From the NCBI GenBank assembly GCA_910585445.1, contig CAJUEK010000055.1, positions 1-13,380 on the forward strand: DNA of 13,380 nt. Reading direction: 5' to 3'. Positions within the stretch are counted from its first letter, which is position 1. Every line of letters starts with the position of its first letter. The position numbers and the translations under genes are program-made. A model generated the notes under the pieces. That model saw nothing but the letters and a program-made list of their open reading frames with translations. It did not search any database and was not told the DNA's origin. This stretch comes from an uncultured Bacteroidales bacterium. Its GTDB lineage: Bacteria; Bacteroidota; Bacteroidia; Bacteroidales; UBA932. Below are positions 1-5,356 of this stretch, piece after piece.

Positions 1-104
1 AAGTCCTAACAACTTATTGTTCAATTATCGGTAAACCTATTTCAGGACAAGACATAAAAATGCAGTGGACTGCTGAGAAATATAAGATAGACCACGATTT
101 TTAA
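1..104 (+). CDS. possible 3' end of a gene entering from the left
   Basis: A reading frame is open from the left edge (first full codon at 3) to a TAA at 102-104, giving 33 residues that end in MQWTAEKYKIDHDF. The mix of charged and aromatic residues looks protein-like, and the stop falls just where the sequence turns into AT-rich, repeat-bearing intergenic DNA. I do not recognise the family. A 33-codon open stretch can occur by chance, so this is only a plausible C-terminus. Confidence 0.35.
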   Translation, partial: VLTTYCSIIGKPISGQDIKMQWTAEKYKIDHDF

Positions 105-195
105 GCTCTGTCCCCGTGTCTCCCCATCAGGTATCTCCCGGTCATGGCACAAATTGGCGGACAGGTCGATTTTACACTGAGCCGGCACATTTATC

Positions 196-264
196 CTAAA
201 AACGGTTAAAAAAATGGGCCGGATTTTTACCGAATGCTCACAAAAAGAAATTCGGTTTAAGAAT
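196..264 (+). repeat. dispersed intergenic repeat, left copy
   Basis: About 69 bp that reappear at 12892-12962 in the same orientation. In the core, positions 219-260 align without gaps to 12916-12957 with 38 of 42 identical bases by eye. The unit starts with AAAAACGGTT, has CCGGATTTTTAC in the middle and ends with GAAATTCGGTTTAA. CGGTTAAAAA and TTTTTACCG inside it are nearly complementary and could form a hairpin with one bulged base. It contains no gene. Confidence 0.75.
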
Positions 265-460
265 CGCACGATATTTTTACCGTTTCCAATTTTTCCACTG
301 CCAGCACGCTTTGTGCCGGTGATGAAGAAAACAGAAAACAAAAACACGGGGCGGTATCCATGAAATTCCAACTTGGGGTGGACAGGAGAGCTGAAAACAA
401 TGTTCCATCCACCGAAATGCCATTTGGGATGGATGAGAACCAAGATTAGCCAGTCACAAA

Positions 461-586
461 CACATGGTTTTCCCAGTGAGCCGTGATTTCGGACTTTACT
501 ATAAGATTTGACACAGGTTTTTCCAGGTGAGACGTTTTTGGCAAAGTATAATGGATTATACCGAAACACATATTTTTACCAGTGAT
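461..586 (+). repeat. degenerate direct repeats, ~51-55 bp period
   Basis: Three related 20-mers start at 461 (CACATGGTTTTCCCAGTGAG), 512 and 567. The second and third each match the first at 16 of 20 positions by eye. Similarity extends weakly downstream of the first two (CCGTGATTTCGG against ACGTTTTTGGC). A fourth, poorer match begins near 613 (CAGGATATTTTTAGACC). Spacings of 51 and 55 bp suggest an eroded tandem array. The units are too divergent to be a CRISPR. Confidence 0.4.
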
Positions 587-670
587 TCAAAAAATATTGC
601 ATCTTCCAAGACAGGATATTTTTAGACCTACTGAAAAAGCATTTTTTTAACACATCAATGATAATCTTTA

Positions 671-699
671 CAAAGATAAGAAAATCAATCTATTACAAA
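671..699 (-). promoter_or_regulatory. possible leftward Bacteroidetes-type promoter
   Basis: On the minus strand, TATCTTTG (671-678) fits the -7 consensus TAnnTTTG, and TTTG (696-699) lies 17 nt upstream, slightly closer than the usual 19-21. It would fire leftward into the repeat-rich region, where I see no credible gene. It may be fortuitous, relict, or drive a non-coding transcript. Confidence 0.3.
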
Positions 700-712
700 A
701 TTTTCATCACCC

Positions 713-744
713 GGAATGTCCACTCCGCCCAGAGTGTCCATTCC
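713..744. repeat. imperfect palindrome with internal direct repeat
   Basis: GGAATGTCCACTC (713-725) and GAGTGTCCATTCC (732-744) are inverted repeats with 11 of 13 positions complementary around a 6-nt loop. The same bases also make an 18-bp-period direct repeat: TGTCCACTCCGCC at 717 and TGTCCATTCCACC at 735. It lies just upstream of the possible leftward promoter at 671-699, so it could be a protein-binding site or a relic of a mobile-element end. Neither is shown. Confidence 0.45.
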
Positions 745-790
745 ACCGGATATTCAAATCAAACACAGAGTTCACCAAACACTTATAAGA

Positions 791-833
791 CAAAAAAGAA
801 AGAGAGGAAAAATCTTTCGAAATTTCCTCTCTT
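791..833 (-). terminator. intrinsic terminator of tRNA-Leu
   Basis: On the minus strand, just past the tRNA 3' end, an 11-bp perfect stem (AAGAGAGGAAA with TTTCCTCTCTT; arms at 823-833 and 800-810) encloses a 12-nt loop and is followed by a T-rich tract, TTCTTTTTTG. This is a textbook Rho-independent terminator, seven bases after the mature tRNA end. Confidence 0.85.
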
Positions 834-839
834 GTGAAG

Positions 840-922
840 TGCGGATGGCGAGACTCGAACTCGCACAGGAAAACTCCCACTACCCCCTCAAAGTAGCGCG
901 TCTACCATTTCGCCACATCCGC
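840..922 (-). tRNA. tRNA-Leu (anticodon GAG)
   Basis: The 83-nt sequence folds as a class II tRNA. The acceptor arms GCGGATG and CATCCGC pair perfectly over 7 bp. The D stem is GCG...CGC with GGTAGA-type loop bases. The anticodon stem CTACT/GGTAG closes on a T-G wobble, and the loop TTGAGGG places GAG at positions 34-36, reading CUC and CUU leucine codons. A long variable arm follows, then the T arm GCGAG-TTCGAGT-CTCGC. The discriminator is A, as expected for tRNA-Leu. CCA is not encoded; the next bases are CTT. It is a single-gene unit with its own promoter and terminator. Confidence 0.95.
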
Positions 923-936
923 TTGAATTGGGATTG

Positions 937-967
937 CAAAGGTACTGCAAAATTTTAATTCTGCAAA
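937..967 (-). promoter_or_regulatory. promoter of tRNA-Leu
   Basis: On the minus strand, TACCTTTG (937-944) matches the Bacteroidetes -7 element TAnnTTTG, and TTTG (964-967) lies exactly 19 nt upstream. The tRNA 5' end is 14 nt past the -7 element, consistent with a short 5' leader. The -33 element sits inside a 6-bp inverted repeat (TGCAAA 962-967, TTTGCA 971-976). Confidence 0.75.
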
Positions 968-990
968 TGTTTTTGCAACTTTTTTTATTC

Positions 991-1461
991 TTACTGCAAT
1001 TTTTTCCAATATACTGACTGGGGAAAGCCGAGCAGAGAGCCTTTTACGCGCAGCAGGCCGTCCGGACGAAACTCGCATACCACGTTTGCCTTGATGCCTC
1101 TTGTGGGGTCATAAATCTTCGCGTCGCCCCATTTCTGTTTCTCTGCATCATATTTAAGACCGGTTACAATAACTATATTGTCACACTCAACATTACGCAG
1201 GGACTTGTCCGGATTCTTGTCATCCAGGCGGACATTGCCTTTTTTGTCAAGCCGGTCCTGAACCCAGAATACCCTCACGGTATATGTACCGTCATTTTCC
1301 TTGGTAATCCTGACCTTGCTGCATTCGCCCTGATGGCTGACTTCATAGTCTCCGAGGATTCCGTCGGCAAAGGCATTAAGGCTGTCCTGAGCTGCGGACA
1401 CGAAAGAAGACACCGCAAAAAAGGCGAACAAAGCCGCCCAAAGTGATATGATTTTCTTCAT
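991..1461 (-). CDS. exported DUF2147 family protein
   Basis: The product is 156 residues from the ATG at 1461; an in-frame TTG four codons upstream is less likely. The N-terminus MKKIISLWAALFAFFAVSSFVSAA is a signal peptide, probably cleaved near residue 23, so the protein should be periplasmic or secreted. The mature part has the DUF2147 layout: an opening GDYEVSH strand, a central KNPDKSLRNVECDNIVIVTG (NPD..LR core), GDAKIYDPTRG, and a closing GSLLGFPQSVYWKKL. Members are small beta-rich proteins of about 130-160 residues with no established activity. It is transcribed alone, divergently from rpsP. The family call is from motif recognition; the function is unknown. Confidence 0.85.
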   Translation of the reverse strand: MKKIISLWAALFAFFAVSSFVSAAQDSLNAFADGILGDYEVSHQGECSKVRITKENDGTYTVRVFWVQDRLDKKGNVRLDDKNPDKSLRNVECDNIVIVTGLKYDAEKQKWGDAKIYDPTRGIKANVVCEFRPDGLLRVKGSLLGFPQSVYWKKLQ

Positions 1462-1485
1462 TTTAAATGACAATTAATGTGTGCG

Positions 1486-1517
1486 GTTGCAAATATACGG
1501 AATATTTCATAATTTTG
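1486..1517 (+). promoter_or_regulatory. promoter of rpsP-rimM
   Basis: TAATTTTG (1510-1517) matches the -7 consensus. GTTG (1486-1489) lies 20 nt upstream as a near-consensus -33 element. Transcription would start near 1524 and leave a leader of about 55 nt before the rpsP ATG. The -33 element of this promoter touches the -7 element of the opposite-strand DUF2147 promoter, so only one RNA polymerase could probably occupy the site at a time. Confidence 0.55.
1490..1497 (-). promoter_or_regulatory. -7 element of the DUF2147 gene promoter
   Basis: TATATTTG on the minus strand, 28 nt before the ATG at 1461, preceded by TTCCG. The extended form CGTATnTTTG recurs before the DUF4465 gene and dapE. 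No good TTTG is seen at the -33 position. The element is interleaved with the rpsP promoter. Confidence 0.55.
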
Positions 1518-1579
1518 CATGATTTTCCTCGAGCAGGAAAAACACAGGTTATTTATTAAACATTTAAAACAGATTAACA

Positions 1580-2149
1580 ATGGCTGTTAAAATTCGTCTT
1601 CAGCGCCACGGAAAGAAGAATTTCGCATTCTTCCACATTGTAGTGGCTGATTCACGCGCACCACGCGACGGTCGCTTCATCGAGCAGATCGGTTCTTACA
1701 ACCCTAACACAAACCCTGCAACCATCGTCCTCAACAGCGACAAGGCACTTGCATGGCTTAACGTAGGTGCACAACCGACCCTTACTGCAAAACGTATCCT
1801 CTCTTACGAGGGTGTTCTTCTCAAGAAGCACCTTCAGGGCGGTGTCCTTAAGGGAGCTCTTACTCAGGAGCAGGCTGACAAGAAATTCGAGGCTTGGAAG
1901 GCTGAGAAGGACGCAAAGGTAAGCGCAAAGAAAGCTGGAATCGTGAAAGATGCTGACTCAAAGGCTAAGGCTGCTGCCGAGGCGGAGGCTAAGGTAAACC
2001 AGGAAAGGGCAGAGGCTCTTGCCAAGAAGAAAGCCGAGGCTGAGGAGGCTGCACGCGCAGCTGCAGAGGCTGCCGCAGCAGAGAAAGCAGCACAGGAAGC
2101 CGCTGCCGCAGCTGCAGAGGAGACACCAGCAGAAAACACTGAGGCCTAA
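1580..2149 (+). CDS. rpsP: 30S ribosomal protein S16, with long C-terminal extension
   Basis: Residues 1-80 are a standard S16 domain: MAVKIRLQRHGKKNFAFFHI, then VADSRAPRDGRFIEQIGSYNP, and the ILSYEGVLLKKHL segment. S16 binds 16S rRNA and is needed for 30S assembly. Most bacterial S16 proteins have about 80-90 residues, and this one has 189. The remaining ~105 residues are charged and alanine-rich (blocks of AEAEAK, AAARAAAEA, AAAAEE), predicted to be helical or disordered. Such tails are a known trait of S16 in Bacteroidetes. The start is the only ATG before the conserved MAVKIRL. The TAA is directly followed by the rimM ATG with no gap. Confidence 0.97.
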   Translation: MAVKIRLQRHGKKNFAFFHIVVADSRAPRDGRFIEQIGSYNPNTNPATIVLNSDKALAWLNVGAQPTLTAKRILSYEGVLLKKHLQGGVLKGALTQEQADKKFEAWKAEKDAKVSAKKAGIVKDADSKAKAAAEAEAKVNQERAEALAKKKAEAEEAARAAAEAAAAEKAAQEAAAAAAEETPAENTEA

Positions 2150-2704
2150 ATGTCCAAGGTAGGTCATAACTTGCTGCAGATAGCCCAGGTGTTGAAATCA
2201 AACGGTACCGATGGGGAGCTCGTGGTGGGCTTTCGTGAAATGGGACCGGAAGAAATCGACTTGAATGAACCGGTATTCATCATTTTTGATGGACTGCCGG
2301 TTCCTTTTTTTATCGAATCGCTTGTCCGGAGAGGCAGCAGGAAAGCCCTTGTTCACCTTACGGACATATGCACAAAAGAAGACGCCGAAGAACTTGTCGG
2401 CAAAGCAGTCCTTTCCGATGCGGACTCACTTCCTCAGCCGGACCTTGAGACAGACGGATTCAAGGCTCTTATAGGTTGGATTCTTCTTGCCCCTTCAGAG
2501 GGCAGCATTGATGACAATAAGGAAGAACTGGAAGTGGAGGAAATCGGTGAAATCAGTGACTATATTGAAATTCCGAACAATCCGTGCATCGAAGTTGACA
2601 CAAAAAATGGAACGGCAATGATACCGTTCCACGAAGATTTGATTATTTCCGTAGATCCTGAAAATCAGGAAATCATAATGGCCATACCCGAAGGGCTCAT
2701 TTAG
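2150..2704 (+). CDS. rimM: 16S rRNA processing / 30S maturation factor RimM
   Basis: 184 residues. RimM helps assemble the head of the 30S subunit and binds protein S19. The N-terminal beta-barrel begins with LLQIAQVLKSNGTDGELVV, the characteristic RimM opening, and includes the KALVHLTDI...EDAEELVGKAV segment (about residues 65-90). The C-terminal PRC-barrel ends with MIPFHEDLIISVDPENQEII (about 157-176), matching the usual P..e..i..id...k.i. pattern. The usual GRPXGLRGEV loop is reduced to GTDGELVV. The ATG abuts the rpsP stop, so translation is probably coupled. The TAG (2702-2704) overlaps the stop codon of the convergent DUF975 gene. Confidence 0.93.
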   Translation: MSKVGHNLLQIAQVLKSNGTDGELVVGFREMGPEEIDLNEPVFIIFDGLPVPFFIESLVRRGSRKALVHLTDICTKEDAEELVGKAVLSDADSLPQPDLETDGFKALIGWILLAPSEGSIDDNKEELEVEEIGEISDYIEIPNNPCIEVDTKNGTAMIPFHEDLIISVDPENQEIIMAIPEGLI

Positions 2705-3351
2705 TATTCCCTCTTCACATCCTGATAGAAAGCCGCAAAGGAAGCCTCAGCATAAGGAACCAACCACAGAAGTCCGATGCCTAAGGTAAGGGCAGCAAGA
2801 ATTACCCATCCTATAAAACTCAACTGCAGCCAGAACAGGTCAAATTTACGGCCTTCCATCATCTTGCAACTGAGATTGATGCACTGGTTGGCGCTAAGTT
2901 CAGGATGCTCCTTCAGGAGATAAGGTACCAAGGCATATGAATACCCCTTGATTATTCCGGGAATCAGAAGCAGCAAACTCCAAAGGAAAACAAAGAATCC
3001 CGCGAGAAATATTCCCCAGACATTACGCCAGTAGCCTTTGAAAGCACCCTTAAATGTCTTTTGAGTAAGGTCACTCTCCCCTCTTTCCATAAATTGAAGA
3101 AATGCATTGGAGAACCCGACGCCAATAGGCCTCACAAGCAGCAGCATGCCAAGCCATGAAAAGGAAAGCAGAAGCAGCATAAGGAAAGGCTCCATCTTGA
3201 TCAGGCCATATGCATCCAACTCTACTGTGTAATAAGGCAATATTACCGCCCATACTACACCTATGAAAATGACACTTGCGAGAAGTGCCGGAGCCCAATT
3301 GCCTTTAAGCGCCGCCAATGCGGCATTCTTATATTCTTTGTTCGTTCTCAT
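2701..3351 (-). CDS. DUF975 family integral membrane protein
   Basis: 216 residues with about five hydrophobic segments (roughly 20-40, 55-80, 112-136, 170-188, 188-204). The family pattern is visible: the opening RTNKEYKNAALAALKGNWAP (ALKGNW), the middle LLLLIPGIIKGYSYALVPYL (PGI..YSYA), then ELSANQCINLSCKMMEGRKF (S..MMEG.K), FWLQLSFIGW, and the end LLWLVPYAEASFAAFYQDV. DUF975 proteins are membrane proteins of unknown function. The gene lies 47 nt downstream of the DUF4465 lipoprotein gene on the same strand, so the two may share a transcript. It runs head-on into rimM: the four bases TTAG at 2701-2704 serve both stop codons. No terminator hairpin separates them. Confidence 0.88.
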   Translation of the reverse strand: MRTNKEYKNAALAALKGNWAPALLASVIFIGVVWAVILPYYTVELDAYGLIKMEPFLMLLLLSFSWLGMLLLVRPIGVGFSNAFLQFMERGESDLTQKTFKGAFKGYWRNVWGIFLAGFFVFLWSLLLLIPGIIKGYSYALVPYLLKEHPELSANQCINLSCKMMEGRKFDLFWLQLSFIGWVILAALTLGIGLLWLVPYAEASFAAFYQDVKREY

Positions 3352-3398
3352 ACAATAAACGGTTAAGTCAAGAGCAGAGGGAAAAGGCCGGAGATAAT

Positions 3399-4148
3399 TT
3401 ATTTGGACGACAATGCGATATTGGCGACAACCTCATCCATGCAGAAATATCCCGGCACCTCAGCCTTCGGAGAAATGACCTCAAAATCCACATGCTCAAC
3501 CGCACCAAGCTTGGAAAGGTCAAAGCTTGTCCATGACGACACAATTGAATCTTTCTGTGAATTGAAATCAGCAAGTACAAATTCTGCCTCACCGGTCTTG
3601 GTTCCGCCGGAATACCCTGTAGCCTTAAGCAGAAGCTTGTCCCCAAGAGTGAAATGCTCCCTGACTTTCTGAGCCACAAGCGCAGTATTGTTCACCATAC
3701 AAGAGTGCATGCCACATGTTCCGTAATATGAATGCGTGAAAATCATGTCTTTCTCAGGCATCATATTATCGTCAGGATTATCATAGAATACCGCATATGT
3801 CTTGCTGTCATAAGCTCCGGCTGGTGCATTCGCGCGCCATGTAGGGTCAAGTTCCACCTGGGCACCCCCTTCAACAGGCGCAGGAAGCCCTTTCTGATAT
3901 GACATCAGGAAGCCGCCTTTGAACTGCTCGTCAACAACCTTGTATTTATACGCAAGCACAGTTCCTCCCCACGAGAAGCCGTCTCCCTTTTTATCGAAAA
4001 ACAGGCTGTCTGCAGTGAAATATGACGTATAGACTTCATTCGGATACTCAAAAGTCACCCTCAGTGTGTAAGACTCAGACCATCCGGTATTCTTGAAGCA
4101 GGAAACCGCCGATACCAGAATCGCTGCAAATAAAAAAATACGTTTCAT
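3399..4148 (-). CDS. DUF4465 family lipoprotein
   Basis: 249 residues from the ATG at 4148. The frame is open 18 codons further upstream, but this start gives a clean lipoprotein signal, MKRIFLFAAILVSAVSC, with Cys17 as the acylation site. The lipobox AVSC is loose, as is common in Bacteroidetes. The mature part follows DUF4465: FSWGGTVLAYKYK, a YAVFYDN strand, SCMVNNTALVAQ, the LGDKLLLKATGYSG block, EFVLADFNSQKDSIVSSW, FDLSKLGAVEHVDFEV and the closing YFCMDEVV. These proteins are typically cell-surface or periplasmic, sometimes found with cobalamin or TonB uptake loci, but their activity is unknown. No TonB receptor is nearby. It precedes the DUF975 gene. Confidence 0.85.
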   Translation of the reverse strand: MKRIFLFAAILVSAVSCFKNTGWSESYTLRVTFEYPNEVYTSYFTADSLFFDKKGDGFSWGGTVLAYKYKVVDEQFKGGFLMSYQKGLPAPVEGGAQVELDPTWRANAPAGAYDSKTYAVFYDNPDDNMMPEKDMIFTHSYYGTCGMHSCMVNNTALVAQKVREHFTLGDKLLLKATGYSGGTKTGEAEFVLADFNSQKDSIVSSWTSFDLSKLGAVEHVDFEVISPKAEVPGYFCMDEVVANIALSSK

Positions 4149-4300
4149 AATATTATCTGTTTTAATGATTTCATTTAAAATTCTCCAGCTTCGGCAAAGC
4201 ACCGGTTGATTTGCACTCCGCCCTTTGTTTCATCATTCACTTCGGGCTATCCCACAACCCTCTCGCCATCGTCACAGTAAATTTTAACTTTACCAAACTG
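4149..4300 (-). promoter_or_regulatory. long leader of the DUF4465 gene, possible structured RNA
   Basis: If transcription starts from the element at 4301-4308, the leader is about 145 nt, unusually long next to the other genes here. On the minus strand it contains GGTTG (4255-4259) complementary to CAACC (4204-4208). Enclosed between these is a GCCC (4244-4247) and GGGC (4220-4223) pair, and further down a small GCTT-TGCCG-AAGC hairpin. The stems are short. It does not fit the cobalamin riboswitch consensus that its DUF4465 neighbour might suggest. Confidence 0.3.
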
Positions 4301-4333
4301 CAAATATACGGAAAAGTAGAGAGCAGAAGCAAA
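4301..4333 (-). promoter_or_regulatory. probable promoter of the DUF4465 gene
   Basis: On the minus strand, TATATTTG (4301-4308) is preceded by TTCCG, the same extended -7 context as the DUF2147 promoter. TTTG (4330-4333) lies 21 nt upstream. A second TATATTTG occurs at 4381-4388, with its nearest TTTG only 14 nt away, and is followed by an inverted repeat (CCTGGCG 4357-4363, CGTCAGG 4374-4380). Confidence 0.55.
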
Positions 4334-4468
4334 GCTTGCTTTGATTCTGCCGAGGCCTGGCGTATATATGTCCGTCAGGACAAATATAGCAAAAGCTGAG
4401 AGCAAACATCAAGCTTCACAGAATCACTACAATAAAACCTCAAAATAACTTGACATTTGCCTTGAAAA

Positions 4469-5356
4469 TCAAATCTCCAGGCGGACTTCGGCGACACGAA
4501 CTGCCGGCCCAGTGAGCCACACATCCGAGAAGCGGCCATCCTCATGCGGAATAAAATCAACCGAAAGAATGTCCCTCACCGCCTGAACACGATAAGCCAC
4601 TCTTGCATCATCCGCAGAAACCGGCTGTCCCTCCGTCTCATCCGGAAGTCCCGCAGAAGCACTGCGCCCAGGAATCCCGTGCACATAAGCCGCAATGCAA
4701 GAAGCCACGATGCCCGTACCGCATGCAAAAGTCTCATCCTCAACGCCTTTCTCATATGTCCGCACCACAAGACCTCCTTCTCCCGGGCTTGCATAATTCA
4801 CATTTGTCCCTATCGGAAGAAACTCTCGGGCATACCTGATGACACGTCCCTCGCCCACCACGTCATATTCCGCAGCATCATCGACAAATCGCACAAAATG
4901 CCGTGTACCCGTATCAAGAAAATATCCGTCAGACGGCACCACGGCATCAGCAAGCGACTCATGCCGCACAACTCCGGAAACGTCCTTCATCCTTAAACGG
5001 ATAACCTTGCAGCGACCGTCATCAGAGAGAACCTGGGCAGTATGCATCCCGTCAGCCGCCTCAAAGTCAAATTCACTCCCGCCGGCAAATCCCATATCAA
5101 CAGCAAAAGCGGCAATGCACCGTCCCCCGTTTCCGCACATCATCCCGCCGGAACCGTCCGCATTGTAATATTCCATCCGGAATGCGGCAGAACCAGATTT
5201 TCCGAGCAGCATAACCCCATCTGCACCGATGCCATAACGCCTGTCGCACATTGCGGATATATCATCTGCCGAAAGCTCAATGGCACCGTCCTGATTGTCT
5301 GCAATCAGAAAATCATTGCCTGCACCCTGATATTTATAGAATGTCACCTCGCGCAT
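4469..5356 (-). CDS. dapF: diaminopimelate epimerase
   Basis: 295 residues. DapF interconverts LL- and meso-diaminopimelate, giving meso-DAP for peptidoglycan and for lysine. The protein opens with FYKYQGAGNDF, the family hallmark. The two catalytic cysteines are C74, in NADGSGGMMCGNGGRC (residues 65-80), and C212, in ETFACGTG (208-215). RYGIGADGVML (40-50) and FLPIGTNVNY (179-188) are further family blocks. It is slightly longer than the usual ~275 residues because of a loop around 229-250 (RSASAGLPDETEGQPVS). It is the last gene of the operon and overlaps the aminotransferase gene by 13 nt, implying coupled translation. No clear terminator follows. Confidence 0.96.
   Translation of the reverse strand: MREVTFYKYQGAGNDFLIADNQDGAIELSADDISAMCDRRYGIGADGVMLLGKSGSAAFRMEYYNADGSGGMMCGNGGRCIAAFAVDMGFAGGSEFDFEAADGMHTAQVLSDDGRCKVIRLRMKDVSGVVRHESLADAVVPSDGYFLDTGTRHFVRFVDDAAEYDVVGEGRVIRYAREFLPIGTNVNYASPGEGGLVVRTYEKGVEDETFACGTGIVASCIAAYVHGIPGRSASAGLPDETEGQPVSADDARVAYRVQAVRDILSVDFIPHEDGRFSDVWLTGPAVRVAEVRLEI

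Larger units (their letters stand above)
105..799. other. AT-rich intergenic region without a convincing gene
   Basis: This stretch of nearly 700 bp holds no convincing gene. The minus strand is open for 175 codons (42-569), but the translation is rich in Cys, Trp and Phe, resembles no family I know, and runs straight through the repeats described here. What the region does contain is one copy of a dispersed repeat (196-264), a degenerate repeat series (461-586), a possible leftward promoter (671-699) and an imperfect palindrome (713-744). Confidence 0.6.

Noticed and set aside
42..569. 175-codon open frame on the minus strand
   Set aside because: It runs through the dispersed repeat and the degenerate repeats, has an odd composition, and the matching frame is closed in the right copy of the repeat. 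It is most likely non-coding.
461..630. CRISPR array
   Set aside because: The units are divergent (about 16 of 20 matches), few in number and imperfectly spaced, and no cas gene is in the window.
716..958. 80-codon open frame on the plus strand
   Set aside because: It covers the tRNA-Leu gene, its terminator and its promoter on the opposite strand, and has no family resemblance.
1864..2201. Several open frames antisense to the S16 tail
   Set aside because: They arise from the low-complexity Ala/Glu/Lys codons and give Ser/Ala-, Cys/Leu- or Leu/Pro/Gln-rich nonsense.
4149..4300. Cobalamin riboswitch ahead of the DUF4465 gene
   Set aside because: I could not find the conserved B12-box (GCCACTG-type) or the surrounding core in the leader; only short generic stems are present.
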